DNA of 64,000 nt from Linnemannia elongata (taxonomy: Eukaryota; Mortierellomycota; Mortierellomycetes; Mortierellales; Mortierellaceae). The DNA lies in contig JAXBDG010000004.1 in assembly GCA_036320915.1 (NCBI GenBank), forward strand, positions 1,302,001 to 1,366,000, read 5' to 3'. Positions 36,189 through 47,850 of this stretch are shown here, in pieces. How positions within the stretch are numbered: position 1 is the stretch's first letter; every line of letters starts with the position of its first letter. Under the pieces are notes generated by a model. It saw only the letters and a list, made by a program, of their open reading frames with translations. It was not told the DNA's origin and made no database searches. The position numbers and the translations under genes are program-made.

Positions 36189-39100
36189 CTAGTCAAAAGC
36201 GGCAGGATCGTAAGGTTCCCACCCGTCATCTCCATCGGGTCCAAAAGCCTGTTCCTCATCGCTAAACTCGTCACCTTCCTCCCCTTCCTGTCTATCATCG
36301 TACTCGTCAGAATCATAGGCATCATGGGGCAACTGGTGAGCCAAGCTCTCCATGAACTGTCGACTCTCCTCGGCAGAGAGGATTGCCTCGTCTCCCAGAC
36401 CGTCCGTGGTATCGGCATCAATCGCGTCTGCCCGTGCTCCGAAACCAAGCATTCTCATCAATGCTGTCACAGACTGGACCACCGAAGCAGGTTCGGATGC
36501 CAATGCTCCTCCAGCCTCTTCTTCTCCCTCCCCAGCGGCATCAGGTGCTTCTGCTCCTGCTCTTGCTCCTGCATCAGGTGCAGCCGTTGCTGTTGCTTCT
36601 CCAGGGAAAGCGCCAGGCACAGCACCATCACCCGCGGGCTGCCTCCTCGTCCTAAGCATTTGAACAGCCTCAGTAATCTGTCGCAACTGCTCATCTGCCA
36701 GTCCCGCAGCTCCTACGGCACCGGCAGCACCGGCAGCTCCAGCTCCAGCCGCAGCAAGGCCGCCACCGCCACCGCGAAGGCGTCGAACAACTTCCTCCAA
36801 CACACTCTGCGCCGCATCCCGCGCTCCACCCATCAACCCACCCCTCCTCTGGGCTTCAAACCGCTCCTCATAAACATTCCTTGACCCAGTCGGTGGCAAG
36901 GGATCGTGCATATGCATTGTCGAGTTGACGATATGTTCAGGCAAGTACCGTGCTAGGGTGTTGAAATCCGAGATCAGGACATGGCGACAGACGCGGAGAG
37001 AAAACTTCCAGGGGTCTGATGAATCTGTTGCGGAGGGCTCGGTGATAGAGTCTGACTCGAGGGAACCATCGGGGCCATAGTTCAATACGGGGGCCTTGGA
37101 GTTGGCAGCGGCTGTCAACTTTGCCAATAAGGCATTGGCTTCTTGAACATCAGGGTCGTTCCTGTTGGTGAAACGCGATTGCACACACGCCTTGACATTC
37201 GTCTTAAGCCATGAAATAACCTATAAAGATACAAGCAGAGAAATATACGTGGTCAGTCTATCACTCTTTGGCTTCAAGGCAGCATTCTGAAGCAGTCCTT
37301 TGTTATTTCAGCACTTGTTCCTACTTCGGGCTCCTTCCAAAGAGCAAAGTTTCTGGAAACAAAGAGATGGATATACAGATCGAGGATCTTGGGAAGGCTA
37401 GTGGGATAATATCATTCAGGTCGATACCAATATTAGTGTCAATTGCTTTTCAGTCACTTGTGTGACATTATCCAGAAATTGCATATCAATTTCGCTTGAA
37501 GTACTTACTCAACGGCGGGGTAGAAGGCTGCTTCTCCTGACATCTCAGAGTCAACACTGAAGGACCCTTGGTCTGCCAGGAGAGGGACAGCTGACGGGAA
37601 CAAAATGATAGCTCTCTGCAACAGCTTAGAGCTCTCATCATGATCCTTGCCCTGAACAGTCTCCAAGTGGAACTGAGCCAAGGCCATTGAGTACGCAAAG
37701 TTGGGTAACTGGCTCAAGCCATGTTCCTCCTGTAGCCTCTCATACAGTTTTTGCAAGTAGACATATTCCTGAGCCTTCAACGCGAAAAAGTCGATCGACA
37801 GCAGTGATCCCAGTTCGTCGTGCTTGGGGTCAAGGCTGAGAAGCAGCTTATTGAACTCAAATGCAGTGCGCCAGCATCCACGCCGTCCCAAGAACTGGAT
37901 ATGACGGTGAAGCGCCAAGAAGAAGGATCGGTTCTCGACTTCCTGGAAGCTCAGTCTCACACTTCCGGACGCAATGTTGAACAGACTGTGGAAGCTCTTT
38001 TCGAAAGCAAACAGCGCTTGTTCTATATACGAGAAAGAGAACACGGGGAATCATGTAAGAATTTTCTATGAAAGATATCCTGCTGCCAAAATACTCGCAG
38101 AGTCGAGAACTAGCTTAAAATGCGTACCAATGAATTCGCCTGCTAGGCCATTGTCGCCGTTGTGCTTGCTGACCTCTGATAACTGCAGCAAACTGTCGAT
38201 GTGGAAAGGACTCTCGCGAAGAAGCGCCACCAGGTTGTTAGGATCTAAAAGTCAAAAAAACAATATCATAGTCAATATCGCAGGTCAGTTTCTTATCCAG
38301 CATCTCTGGGCCATTGGTTACATTCTCTCCGACGTACCATATGAAGCGACAGCGGCGAGAAACTTGAGTTGAGTCCTCTGGTAGTATTCAGAATGCACAA
38401 TCTTGAAAGTGGTGATCCTCTCCTTCTCGTCCTGATCAACAATGTCCATACTCAATCCCGATGCCTTGCGAACGGGCCAGGTGCCTCTGGGTTGAGCCAG
38501 CAACGCTTTCTTGGCAACCTTGGCGTATCGACGATCCTTGATCTCCGAGTTGACAACACGAGCGCCAAACATCTTCTTCATCTCTGCGTCTGCATCCAAG
38601 AACCGGGTATCGACAGCCAGCAACTGATTCAGTGGCGTGACAGTTGCTTTCCGAGACGTCTCTCCTTCCGTCGACAATGATCCCAGTCTATCTCAAAGAA
38701 AACAAAATGTGAGTTTCAAGGCAAAAGGCCACAGCAGAAGGATGCAAGACATAAAGGCGAGTGAGGTTTGGTGTCACGTACTGCTGGTTCATTTGCTGAA
38801 GACTCCTTTCAAACTCTTCGACGCTCATCTCCTCCATGGACTTAACGACAGCCTTGCCCTTTTTCTTCTTCTTGTTCTTGGATTTGGCGGCAGCTCCTAA
38901 AGGTATTTCGTCAGTGACGGGTAAATTGACAGTCTCCTCTGTTCCTGCTGTTGCCGATGTGCTGTCATCCTTATTGTCCTGAAGAGCGTCGAAAGGATTG
39001 GAGGCGGTAGATGTGGCGGCCTTCTTTTTCTTCTTGTTCTTTTTCTTTTTGCTAGAGGCGATGACTACAGGTGCCTGAAAATAAGTCCAGCGTCATAAAT

Positions 39101-39578
39101 CAAATGAGGATTAGTGTTCAATGCCATATACAGTAGTGTCATCTCTCACATAAGCGCGTTGTCGTTTGAAGAAAGGCTCAAAGACATACGGTTGACTCCT
39201 GCTCCTCCTCTGACTCTACATCATCCTGATCGCCTTCGTCAAGCTATCGAGTACATGAATCAATGTAAATGCTAAAAGGGTTAATTATCTGCGATACACA
39301 GACCGTGCAATTATTTGAGCACATATTTTACGCGAACGGTATGCTATACAATATAGAAGCGCATAGATTGAGGGATATATTACTAATGCAAACAAGTTCC
39401 TTGCTGGTGGTCGCTTGGGAATATAGTCGTCCTCCTCTTCTTCTTCTTCTGCCTCGTGGTCTTCCTGGCGGTCTTCGCTTTCTGTGTTCTTGGTGGCGTT
39501 GTTGAGAGTTTCGAGGTCTTTCATTGGTGTAGGTCCGTTTGAGTCCCGGAGGAGTTTTTTCATAGCGCGGCTTGACAT
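36189..39578 (-). CDS. TCF25: TCF25/Rqc1-family ribosome quality control protein
   Basis: Eight exons by splice signals and phase: 39578-39384, 39243-39190, 39074-38782, 38687-38338, 38244-38128, 38022-37509, 37397-37325 and 37220-36189, total 875 aa. The start MSSRAMKKLLRD in a GCCACCATG context matches the family N-terminus; the frame is open further upstream but without homology. After acidic and Lys-rich segments (SKKKKNKKKKK) come NQLLAVDTRFLDADAEMKK, ESPFHIDSLLQLSEVSKHNG, RSFFLALHRHIQFLGRRGC and LSQLPNFAYSMAL, all characteristic TCF25 helical-repeat motifs. The 73-nt exon 7 gives ILDLYIHLFVSRNFALWKEP, then WLKTNV in exon 8. The C-terminus is low-complexity Ala/Gly and acidic. In yeast, Rqc1 works with Ltn1 and Rqc2 on 60S-bound stalled nascent chains; that role is inferred by family. 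Confidence 0.93.
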
Positions 39579-39887
39579 GGTGGCAGAATGTAGGTCTATA
39601 TATGAGATGGAGGGTTGCTGCGGACGATCCTTGGGATGACGAATGAAAGAACGACGAACAAAAAAATGTTGAACGATGGCGTTGTTCGAATGGAGCGCTG
39701 GAGTACTGGTAAGCTTTGCCTGCAGCTCATGCGATGATTGTAGATCTGAGACTGCTTCTGTCATACCTAGCGAAAAACATATATTTTTTTTTCTCGACCA
39801 TTGTCCCGAAACATCAACATTTTTGATCCTCTCGTCCAAGGAGAAAGCCTTCACCCAGGAGAACAGGAAGATATCAGATACCCCATC
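39579..39887. promoter_or_regulatory. Short divergent intergenic region between TCF25 and the SET-domain gene
   Basis: 309 bp between opposing start codons, so the two promoters must be compact or shared. Contains a T-run (39783-39792). No canonical TATA or CRE was noted. Confidence 0.5.
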
Positions 39888-40403
39888 ATGGAAACCGTTC
39901 GACTATTCAACCAGAGCACCCTGCAGATTCAGGACTGTGGCGCAAAAGGACGTGGTGTCGTCACGACCGTCGTTATCCCCGCCCGCACCGTCATCGACAT
40001 CTCTCCCATCCTGCTCTTCCCTTCCGAAGAATACTCGACCCATGGCCAGTACACTCAACTCGACCATTATACCTATCGCTGGAAAGGAGGCATGGCCCTC
40101 GCCCTCGGACTCGGCAGCATGTTCAACCACTCCTCTACGCCCAATGTGGGGTTCCAGCGGGATATCGACAATGGTCTGATCCGGTACTCGACCTTACGGG
40201 AGATTCAAGTTGGCGAGGAGCTCTGTATTTCGTATGGACCTAATCTCTGGTTCCCGGATGTGGAGGACTATCAGGATAAGAACAACAGCAGCGGTGGTGG
40301 GACCACCGAAGGAGATGTGAGTGATAGTGAGGACGAAACAGCAGAGTCGTTCTTTTCCCGGATACAGCTCTCAGACGATGATGACTACGACCATAGCAAC
40401 TAG
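39888..40403 (+). CDS. Small SET-domain protein
   Basis: Single exon, 171 aa from ATG 39888; in-frame sequence upstream lacks an ATG. The minimal SET fold is visible: GAKGRGVVTTVVIPARTVI at the start of the domain, FNHSSTPNVGFQ (the NHSxxPN AdoMet-pocket motif), and VGEELCISYG near the end (the GEExxxxYG motif with its catalytic Tyr). The C-terminal 45 residues are acidic and Ser-rich with no zinc-binding post-SET. Such short stand-alone SET proteins are typically lysine methyltransferases of unknown or non-histone substrates; activity is inferred from intact motifs. The gene is divergent from TCF25. Confidence 0.85.
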   Translation: METVRLFNQSTLQIQDCGAKGRGVVTTVVIPARTVIDISPILLFPSEEYSTHGQYTQLDHYTYRWKGGMALALGLGSMFNHSSTPNVGFQRDIDNGLIRYSTLREIQVGEELCISYGPNLWFPDVEDYQDKNNSSGGGTTEGDVSDSEDETAESFFSRIQLSDDDDYDHSN

Positions 40404-41107
40404 TCGACCAATTGAAGGACAACCGCAGTAAAAGAAAAAAAAATAGCAACAGAACATTCGATTCGTGAGAATGTAGTCCGCGCAGTTCAACAATCCTCCA
40501 AGAGTATGACGACAAGCTCAAAGGGATGCAGGAACGCAAAGGCGCTAGCTAACAAATGAGAGTAGATATTTGCCAACTTGATTTTTGTTGCTCCTGTGGC
40601 TGGACCTGTTTGTTGCTGTTATGGGTCTCTATGCAATGTGCAGCGGGTGTGTGTATCGTTTGTTGGGGCGTCAGGGTACACAAAAAAATGGAACAGTTTT
40701 CCTTTTTGTTCAATTGCTCACATTGGCGGGGGAATTGGGAGGAGGTCGATGCGCAGGCTGCGCTTGATTTGCTGGACATGTCGACTCATTGGCGCTCGGC
40801 AGAACCGTTTTTCAGAACAAACAGACAAGAAAGAGGTGAATGAGAGACAAGAGGAGACAAGCGGCGGGTAGGGCATAATGATGACAAACAGATGTTCAAG
40901 AGAGGAGAGAGAGCAGAGAAAGAGAAGGAAGAGGGATCGTTCTTTCCTATCGTCAATTCACATCTCATGGCATTCTATTCTCCCGTGCACTTTACGCCAT
41001 CTTTTATGTTCTTTGTAGTGCATGGTTTCTCTTATTCGTGCTCCCTCTCTCTCTCACTTTCTTTCTTCTCCCAATAAACCTTTTACTCCAACGTAATCTC
41101 TTCCACA
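40404..41107. other. Intergenic region between the SET and hydrolase genes
   Basis: About 700 bp. It contains poly-A and purine-rich tracts (40429-40445, 40840-40940) and a CT-rich leader before 41108. Open frames here are Cys/Trp-rich translations without homology. No RNA gene was recognised. Confidence 0.5.
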
Positions 41108-43088
41108 ATGACACACTCATTCACCCAGTCATTCACCCATTCACTCACCCAAGAACAAGACAATGCGACCCGGCTACACCTCTCACCTACAACCGAGCAC
41201 CATACAAATTCACACCCCGCTCCCAGCCTCGAACTGAAACTGGCTTCATTGCGTCGTTCTCAACCAGCACGAAAATCGTCAACACCACACACTCCACAAC
41301 CATTACAACTTCCAAACGATGTCGTGTCGATGGCCAAGCTGGGAGTGTTTTTCTCAGTGTTCTTCCCTCCCGTCTCTGTCTTCATGGTCACCATGTTGCC
41401 TCTTGTTCTTCTTGGCGTTGGTATGTCACACAACACTGTTCCAAGGAATCGTTACAACATGCAAAAATTTTTCCTTGTCGATACATTTTGCCACCAACCT
41501 ATCTTGCTCATTGACGCGGTTTCTCTCTTTTTTTTTTATCAATTCAGTGGCCGTCTTTTACGTGTTGACATGGGTTGTGTATGCTCAAACCGCGGCGCGA
41601 CCTTTGAAGTTCTCCAGTTTCCCCTGGGATCCTCGGAGGATTTTAAAGTTGAACCGGATCCTCTTCCTCTCGACCATCCCCACCAACATCTCGCTCATCC
41701 CTGTCGCCTTCTCTTTGATAAAGTATCGACTTTGGACAATGCGCGGCTCTCAGGGTTTGGTGTAAGTTTTTCCTTGTTTGTCTTTATTTGGTGAACCTTC
41801 ACTATGACATCGACAAAAAAAAGCGTCGCGCTCGATATTTGTACACTCCTTAACTAACCATTTCGCTAACAGCGTCGACGTTCATTACAATTCAAAGCGA
41901 CCCTACATGATGCTGGACGTCCACGCCCCTGACCTGACTACGCAACAAGCAGCAGGAAAGCAAACTGGCCGACCCGTTGTCATTTTCATCTATGGAGGCG
42001 CTTGGTCATCAGGATCTAAAAAATTTTACACTCTTCTGGGCGCCCAGTTGCGAATGATGGGATATGTCGCCGTCATCCCCGACTACACTACTTTCCCACG
42101 CGGTCTATCCAAGGAGATGGAGGAGGATGTTCAAATGGCTATCCAATGGACTCAGGAGCATTGCGAAACTTACGGAGGAGATCCCAACAAGATTTATCTT
42201 ATGGGACATTCAGCCGGCGCGCACCTTTGCAGCCTGACGATCTTCAAGGATTGTGTCCGGCAATGGATGAATACAACCCGAAAGGAGAGACAGGAGCTGA
42301 TCAAGGAATCCCCTGTTCTCGCGGGTCTTTTACAAGAATGCGCCTTGCAGGAAGAAATGTCGTTGAAGTCTGACAAGGGACTTGGCCGACCCCTGTTGCG
42401 ACTTCGTGGGCTGATTCTTTGCTCCGGAGTATATGACATCTCGGCGCATCTGGAGCACGAAAAGATCCGCGGCGTTGAGGAGGTCTCAGCCATGTCAAGG
42501 GTGATGGGCAACAGCCTGATCTCCTTTGGCATGAACTCGCCATCCATGATCCTGCAAGAGATTGCTCGGAGTACATCCTCTTTGTCATCCTCAACACTAC
42601 CGGGGACGTCATCAGCTATCTTCGACGCGGCCAAGATTAATGATACTCAAGAAGGCACTTTGCAATCGGACAACCACCTTAGTCATTTTCGGTCACTTCT
42701 ACCTGAAAAAATTTTGGTGGTTCATGGAGAGGACGACAGGACGGTCCCTGCAAGCTCGTCGGTACGCTTGCACAGCGCGCTTCAATCGTTTTTATCCACC
42801 CCGTCCGATGCTGTGCGGTTGCATGTCATTTCAAACATGATGCACCAAGCACCCATTGTTGGTAGGTTATTTCGAAGCAAAGAAATGAAAACAAGGCTCT
42901 AATAAATGATAGAATGACTAGTGATTCGATTGCTTTGCTAACACGCCTGTATTGCTCTTTTCCTTCTTGAATCGATAGCCATTATGCCAAGCTTCAAGGC
43001 TCCGAGCCCGTTTGCACAACCGCTTGTGCAACTGTATCGCGACTTTATCGAAGACGTCGACGGCACCAATGTCTCCATTGTCATTTAG
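41108..43088 (+). CDS. Membrane-anchored alpha/beta hydrolase, prenylcysteine methylesterase-like
   Basis: Four exons: 41108-41420, 41548-41761, 41873-42861 and 42979-43088, total 541 aa, all phases consistent. After a polar N-terminus there are two hydrophobic segments (about residues 75-120 across the first splice, and LFLSTIPTNISLIPVAFSL near 150), so the enzyme is probably membrane-bound. The hydrolase domain starts near VDVHYNSKRPYMMLDVH. It has the oxyanion motif IYGGAWSSGSK, the nucleophile elbow GHSAGAHL (Ser about 289), an acid in HGEDDRTVP (about 461) and a His in NMMHQAPI (about 498). This arrangement, with the two membrane helices, resembles isoprenylcysteine alpha-carbonyl methylesterase (ICME) and related BD-FAE/HSL-type lipases. 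Substrate is not certain. Confidence 0.82.
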
Positions 43089-44034
43089 TCAAGTAAAAAC
43101 GCTGTAGACCATAGACTTCTTTTGGGGGTGAACGTGCATTTTTTTTTTTTTCATTTGAGGTTACAAGTGATCGCGTTAGTAACTCATGCGCAATCGCGTA
43201 CGTCGACTTCGTAGTAATTCAATAGCCCGTAGTCCATTCTCCTTGCAAGTCAATATCCCTTCTGTCATTTTTTTCACCCCTCCTTAGTCGCCGAGGGCAG
43301 GGCAGTTTTGGATCCACCATCCCCACCCCCTTGCTTTTCTTCTTGGTCGTACAATGGTATGCGCTGTACCATTTTGCATGCATCCCTCCTTTCTTTTCAT
43401 CGCGCTGTTTTTGTTTCTTCCCATCCCTCCTGGATGCATCGTCTGTCTTTCTTTCCCTTTTCTCCATGAACCATCGTGCACAATCAGCAAGAGTGGGTAC
43501 CGTGGCATTCCATTCGCTTTCGCTCGTATTTGATATGTTTTTTTTAACTCCTTCTCCTCCGCAGCTTTATCTTTTTGCGCGTCGTCGCCCTCATCTTTTT
43601 TGTTCTCTCTCTCGCTCCCCACTTTATCTTCCATTCCCAGAGCTGCATCCTTCACCACCCTACAGAGAACACTGACAGTATACTCTAGCACCCTTCACTC
43701 TGCTCTTAGCAAACCAGGAACCTGCCCTTCACCCACGCACATCCCCTTTCTCTTTTCCCTCGTATCCTCCGATTCTTCTTGCAAATAAAGGAAGCAAGAA
43801 AAGCTCTTCAAAGATAACAATAATATCCAAGAATCGAAACACGACGGTGCCAACCTATTCATCCGTCTCCCTCCCCCTCGTTTTTGCCTCTCCTCCTACT
43901 CCTTCTGTATCACCCTTCTTGCTTGTTTACGTTTTCTGGCAGCGCCCTTGGACTCATTATCCTTTATCCTTTTTATTATTCTTTCGACGTTTCTTTCCTT
44001 TTTCTTTCTTTTTTCCCTCTTCTCTTTTGCGTTT
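43089..44034. other. Intergenic region and pyrimidine-rich leader
   Basis: About 950 bp, mostly C/T-rich (43250-44030), with a T-run at about 43141-43152 and a candidate AATAAA at 43783-43788. Translations on both strands are low-complexity; none is supported as a gene. Confidence 0.5.
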
Positions 44035-46023
44035 ATGTCAGGATCGACACCTGGATCTGATCCTCCGCCATCTCCATTTCCGCCTCCATTGCCTGAACCA
44101 ATACCCCCCGCTCCTCCTCTTATTTCACTCGAGCCATCATTACCACCGCCCACTTCCAAGCCTCCTCCTCCACCTGAACTACCTACTCCTCCAACAGCCA
44201 CTGGGCCAACAACCGCTGAACCTGCACCACCAACGCAGGCAATCACAATGTCAGATACAGGATACCCCACCGTGGCGCCGCTACCTCCACCAGTAACTAA
44301 TACTACTGAACCCCCACCTCCAGCAACATCTGATCCTCCTCCACCTGTAACAACAACCACTAATCCCCCTACTATCATCACAACCGACCCACCTCCACCC
44401 GTCACCATCACTACTACATCTAATCAATCACCACAGACGACGACTACGACAAAGCCTCCGATAACAACGACGACTTCAAGCCGTCTTCCAGATCCAACAA
44501 CTAGTCCTGATCGTACGACCAATCGGCCACCACCTGTCACGACAACGACAGTGGATATACCGCCAGAGTCAAGCGTGACAACAACACCCTACACGACTCA
44601 GTACATCACAACCGTGTCCATCGTCACCGTTACAACTCTCGTTCCCCACACGACCATGATCTCCGGATCTGTCACGATCGTTTACGCCACAGAGACAACC
44701 ACGTCCCTTCAACCAACCATTATCCAAGACCCCCGTCAACCCCCACCCCCTTTGAGCACATACCCCAACCGCAGTGGATTCCACCCTTGGCAGATTGGTC
44801 TTATTGTGGCTCTGATCTTGGTCTTGTTGACGCTGTGTCTTGCAGCAGTGGTCTTGACCTGGTTCCGGAAACGGAGGCGGGAGTTCAGGGATCAGGAGGA
44901 TAAGGTTGTAGGTAGTCGTGAGCCCTGGAACGATCCTGCCACCGTTGCTGCTGTGATGGGGACTTCTGGTGGCGGTGCTGCAGGTGTGACGGGGGTTATG
45001 CATCCAGGTTGGCATGAATATAATAAGGAGGCAGGTTTGATGGCGGCAGCAGCAGGCGACAGTGGTGATATGTCAAGCATCGATGGAGGGTACCATCAGG
45101 TCCATCACCATTACCCTGACACCCGATACAACCCCAACGGAGAGTTGATATTGATCGGTTACGCCGACCCTTATGGCGGCGGACGCGGTGAGGACACGAT
45201 GGACTATCTGGACGGCCACGGTCGCACGTTTAGTGGAAGTGATGACTACGGATTGGGATTGGATTATGCAATGGGCTCTGAGATTAGTGGCGACGCAGAA
45301 TTGGCAAGTTATAGCGGCAGCTTGGCAGGTGACCATTTGAGTTACAGCGGCAGCAACAGATACCCGATCCCTCCGCCATTACAACAGCAGCAAATCTCTT
45401 CCAACCACCCACATGAATCGCAACCCGCCTCACCGGTCCCGCGAGCGTCGTATGAGGACGATTACCATGCGGGGGTCGCTCTCAGGCAACAGCTTCAACA
45501 TCAGCAGCAACAACAGCAATCTCGAAAGTTTTATCCTCAGCCACCATGGACAGCAACCAGCGCAGCAGCGACATCTCGCCAACCTAGTAGGGACGAACTG
45601 GGAACAACGACCAGTGGAACCACAGAGGCCACTGAGGAAGGCCCTGCTGACAATTACAGGTTAAATCTTGAGAAGTACTCCAAGGTCGAGCACCGGCGAC
45701 AATCACCTCATGCTTTACTAGAACTTGGTCAACAGGCTGGCGATCAGGATGCAGAGAATGGAGGGGAATCTGCTGGTCCTGGTGGTATTGTAGCGTCACC
45801 ATTAGAGGGGCCGATACCCAATGCGATAACAGGAGAAGGGGCAGGAGAATGTGGAAAGGAAGGGGGCTATCATCGAAATGATCTAACTCCCGAACTCGGT
45901 TCCAGTTCAGGCCAAGGGGGCGATGGTGATGGCGGTGGTAGTCACGAACGCGGGCCTTCGACTCCTGGCGAGGAGACGGCGGCTGTCCGAAGCTACCTTG
46001 ACCGACTCAGGATAGACTCGTAG
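44035..46023 (+). CDS. Pro/Thr-rich single-pass membrane protein
   Basis: Single frame of 663 aa from ATG 44035. Residues 1-250 are Pro/Thr/Ser-rich (PPPPELPTPP, TTTTKPPITTTTSS), likely O-glycosylated. They end in a TTxYTTQYITTVSIVTVTTL pattern typical of fungal wall-associated proteins just before a membrane span. The span is at about 254-276 (IGLIVALILVLLTLCLAAVV), followed by a basic stop-transfer RKRRREFR. The cytoplasmic part (about 380 residues) is Gly/Ser/Gln-rich. The frame is open upstream of the ATG and would encode a very hydrophobic stretch (LFIILSTFLSFFFLFSLFS) resembling a signal peptide, but with no ATG. The true start may therefore be an unseen upstream exon or a near-cognate codon. 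A cell-surface sensor or adhesin-like role is plausible; no catalytic domain was seen. Confidence 0.7.
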   Translation: MSGSTPGSDPPPSPFPPPLPEPIPPAPPLISLEPSLPPPTSKPPPPPELPTPPTATGPTTAEPAPPTQAITMSDTGYPTVAPLPPPVTNTTEPPPPATSDPPPPVTTTTNPPTIITTDPPPPVTITTTSNQSPQTTTTTKPPITTTTSSRLPDPTTSPDRTTNRPPPVTTTTVDIPPESSVTTTPYTTQYITTVSIVTVTTLVPHTTMISGSVTIVYATETTTSLQPTIIQDPRQPPPPLSTYPNRSGFHPWQIGLIVALILVLLTLCLAAVVLTWFRKRRREFRDQEDKVVGSREPWNDPATVAAVMGTSGGGAAGVTGVMHPGWHEYNKEAGLMAAAAGDSGDMSSIDGGYHQVHHHYPDTRYNPNGELILIGYADPYGGGRGEDTMDYLDGHGRTFSGSDDYGLGLDYAMGSEISGDAELASYSGSLAGDHLSYSGSNRYPIPPPLQQQQISSNHPHESQPASPVPRASYEDDYHAGVALRQQLQHQQQQQQSRKFYPQPPWTATSAAATSRQPSRDELGTTTSGTTEATEEGPADNYRLNLEKYSKVEHRRQSPHALLELGQQAGDQDAENGGESAGPGGIVASPLEGPIPNAITGEGAGECGKEGGYHRNDLTPELGSSSGQGGDGDGGGSHERGPSTPGEETAAVRSYLDRLRIDS

Positions 46024-47814
46024 AAGATGATACATCCATAGTAACGTTATTTTGTTGTTTGACACGTCTTTTCTCTATTTTACACCCGTGTAATGTTTTT
46101 GCATGAATCTTGTTCTCTTTCGTTAAGGCGGAATAGTGTGAGCATGACATTGACTGGGAAGGGTCCTGAGAAGAGAGTACCAAGAACACAAAACAAAAGA
46201 CGGGAAGATGATCGCGTCCATAAAGAATAGAGTTGGTGTTATGCTGTTTTATGTTCAGGGGCAGGGCCCAGGCAAGAAAGACGTTATCATTTTCTTGGAG
46301 GACCTTTTTCACTTGGGAGCCCTCGTTTTTCTTTTTTGTTCTGGTCAGCCTGTGTTTTTTCAATCATGCTTCTGGTTTGGATATGCCTTATTTTTTTTCT
46401 TATGGAGGTTTGTGTCCGCACGTCGGTCAGGGAACAACTTCCCTGTCTCCTTCCCTTGCTCTCTTTCCCGCTTTGTCTTTCCCTCTCTTTCTTCCCTCTC
46501 TTTTGTGTCCGTCGTCTGTTTGTCTTTCTTTCTGCATGTCTCCGTTTGTTAGTGTATCTATCGTCGTCGTTGTTGTCGTTTGTTTGTTTTCTCTTTTTTT
46601 TTTAAAGTTCTCGTCCTTCTTTTCGAAAATTCATGCATCGCAAAGGGGACACACAGACACCATAAACCTGCTGAGGGTCACCACTCACGAAGTACGGAGA
46701 AGTGATAATCTTTCTATTTTTTTTCCTCTTTTTTGGTCGGTTCGCTTGGGGTTTGCTTTTGTAATATGAACAGGGTACCACCAAAAATGTACATGAACAG
46801 AACCCCATCCACGTCCCCCAACCCATTTTCACCGAAAAGGGTTCTCAAAAAGAAAACAAAAACGACGCGTAAGGGCTATTCGCTTTTTTTTTAGTTCTTT
46901 GAACAGAATAGTTCATACAAACTAAGCTCCGGCCCGCGTTTTTTCCTTTCTCTTTTCCAACCTTGTTGGAAAGTTTCCGTCCGGTACACCTTCTTTTGAG
47001 CAGAACAGAGCGCGGCGCAGGCGTCTTTGACAGGGAGGCGGTGAGAGAGAGAGATGTAAAGAAACCACTCGCCTTTTTTTTTCTGTGATGCACATGCCTC
47101 TCCTTTTTGAATATCATCTCCGACACCGATCAGACAGCGGTATCCAAACTCCATGGTTCAGTAGTGGCAAAAAAATAGGGCGGGCGGGACAGGCAGGCAT
47201 GTGTGTACCGACACGGTGAGTAACCAATTCAACCCGCGAATCCCTTGTTCTTGTTCTAGCTCTTGCCACTGGCCACTTGCTCTGCTCTGCGCTGTGCATA
47301 GTTTCTTGTTTTGGTTGTGACCCTGAACAAAAAAAGGAAGGGCTAGGAAGACCCTTGATCGATTATGTTTTTGTTTTCTGCCTTTGTCATTCATTCCTGC
47401 AGCTTCCGATTGATAAAAAAACATCAACAAACAAACAGGGAAACGGACCATGTCCGTGCAAAGACCTGTCGACTGCCCAAAATAATGTTTTTTTTTTTTT
47501 ACACCTGTCTCTCTCTCTCTCCCTCTTCCATCTCTCCCTCTTCTCTCTCTCTGCCTTCTGTCTGTCTGTGCCAAGCATGAAGAACAAGAGGTACATGCAC
47601 TGACTGAGATGAACCACGGTTGGTTTGTTTGTCTTATTTTCTTTCCCTCCGTTACCATTTTCGTAGCTTGTTCTTGTACTCTGCAGCAGGGAAGGACCTT
47701 CGTCTATTTCCATCTTTTAGTTTCGCACAAAGTACTAGTGGTCATGTTCCCCCCCTTTTTTTTCAATCGACTTTTGTAGTTTTGTCGCTTCCTTCCCACA
47801 CTGCCTCTCTTCTC

Positions 47815-47816
<2 letters not shown>

Positions 47817-47849
<33 letters not shown>
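47817..47849. repeat. Poly-T tract (about 33 bp)
   Basis: Uninterrupted T run inside the 46-50 kb gene-poor region, followed by a short A-run at about 47890. Confidence 0.85.

Positions 47850-47850
<1 letters not shown>

Noticed and set aside
39579..39854. N-terminal extension of TCF25 (open frame continues upstream of the ATG)
   Set aside because: Family N-terminus and GCCACCATG context place the start at 39578; upstream residues show no conservation.
43284..43691. Minus-strand 135-residue Lys/Glu-rich open frame
   Set aside because: It is the reverse complement of a CT-rich tract; charge bias is explained by the base composition and no family match is seen.
43948..44034. Non-ATG upstream start for the Pro/Thr-rich membrane protein
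   Set aside because: No ATG in the extension; kept as a caveat rather than used for the coordinates.
47158..47658. Minus-strand 166-residue Cys/Arg-rich open frame
   Set aside because: Low-complexity repeats (RERRG..., CTSCSSC) from purine-rich DNA; no homology recognised.
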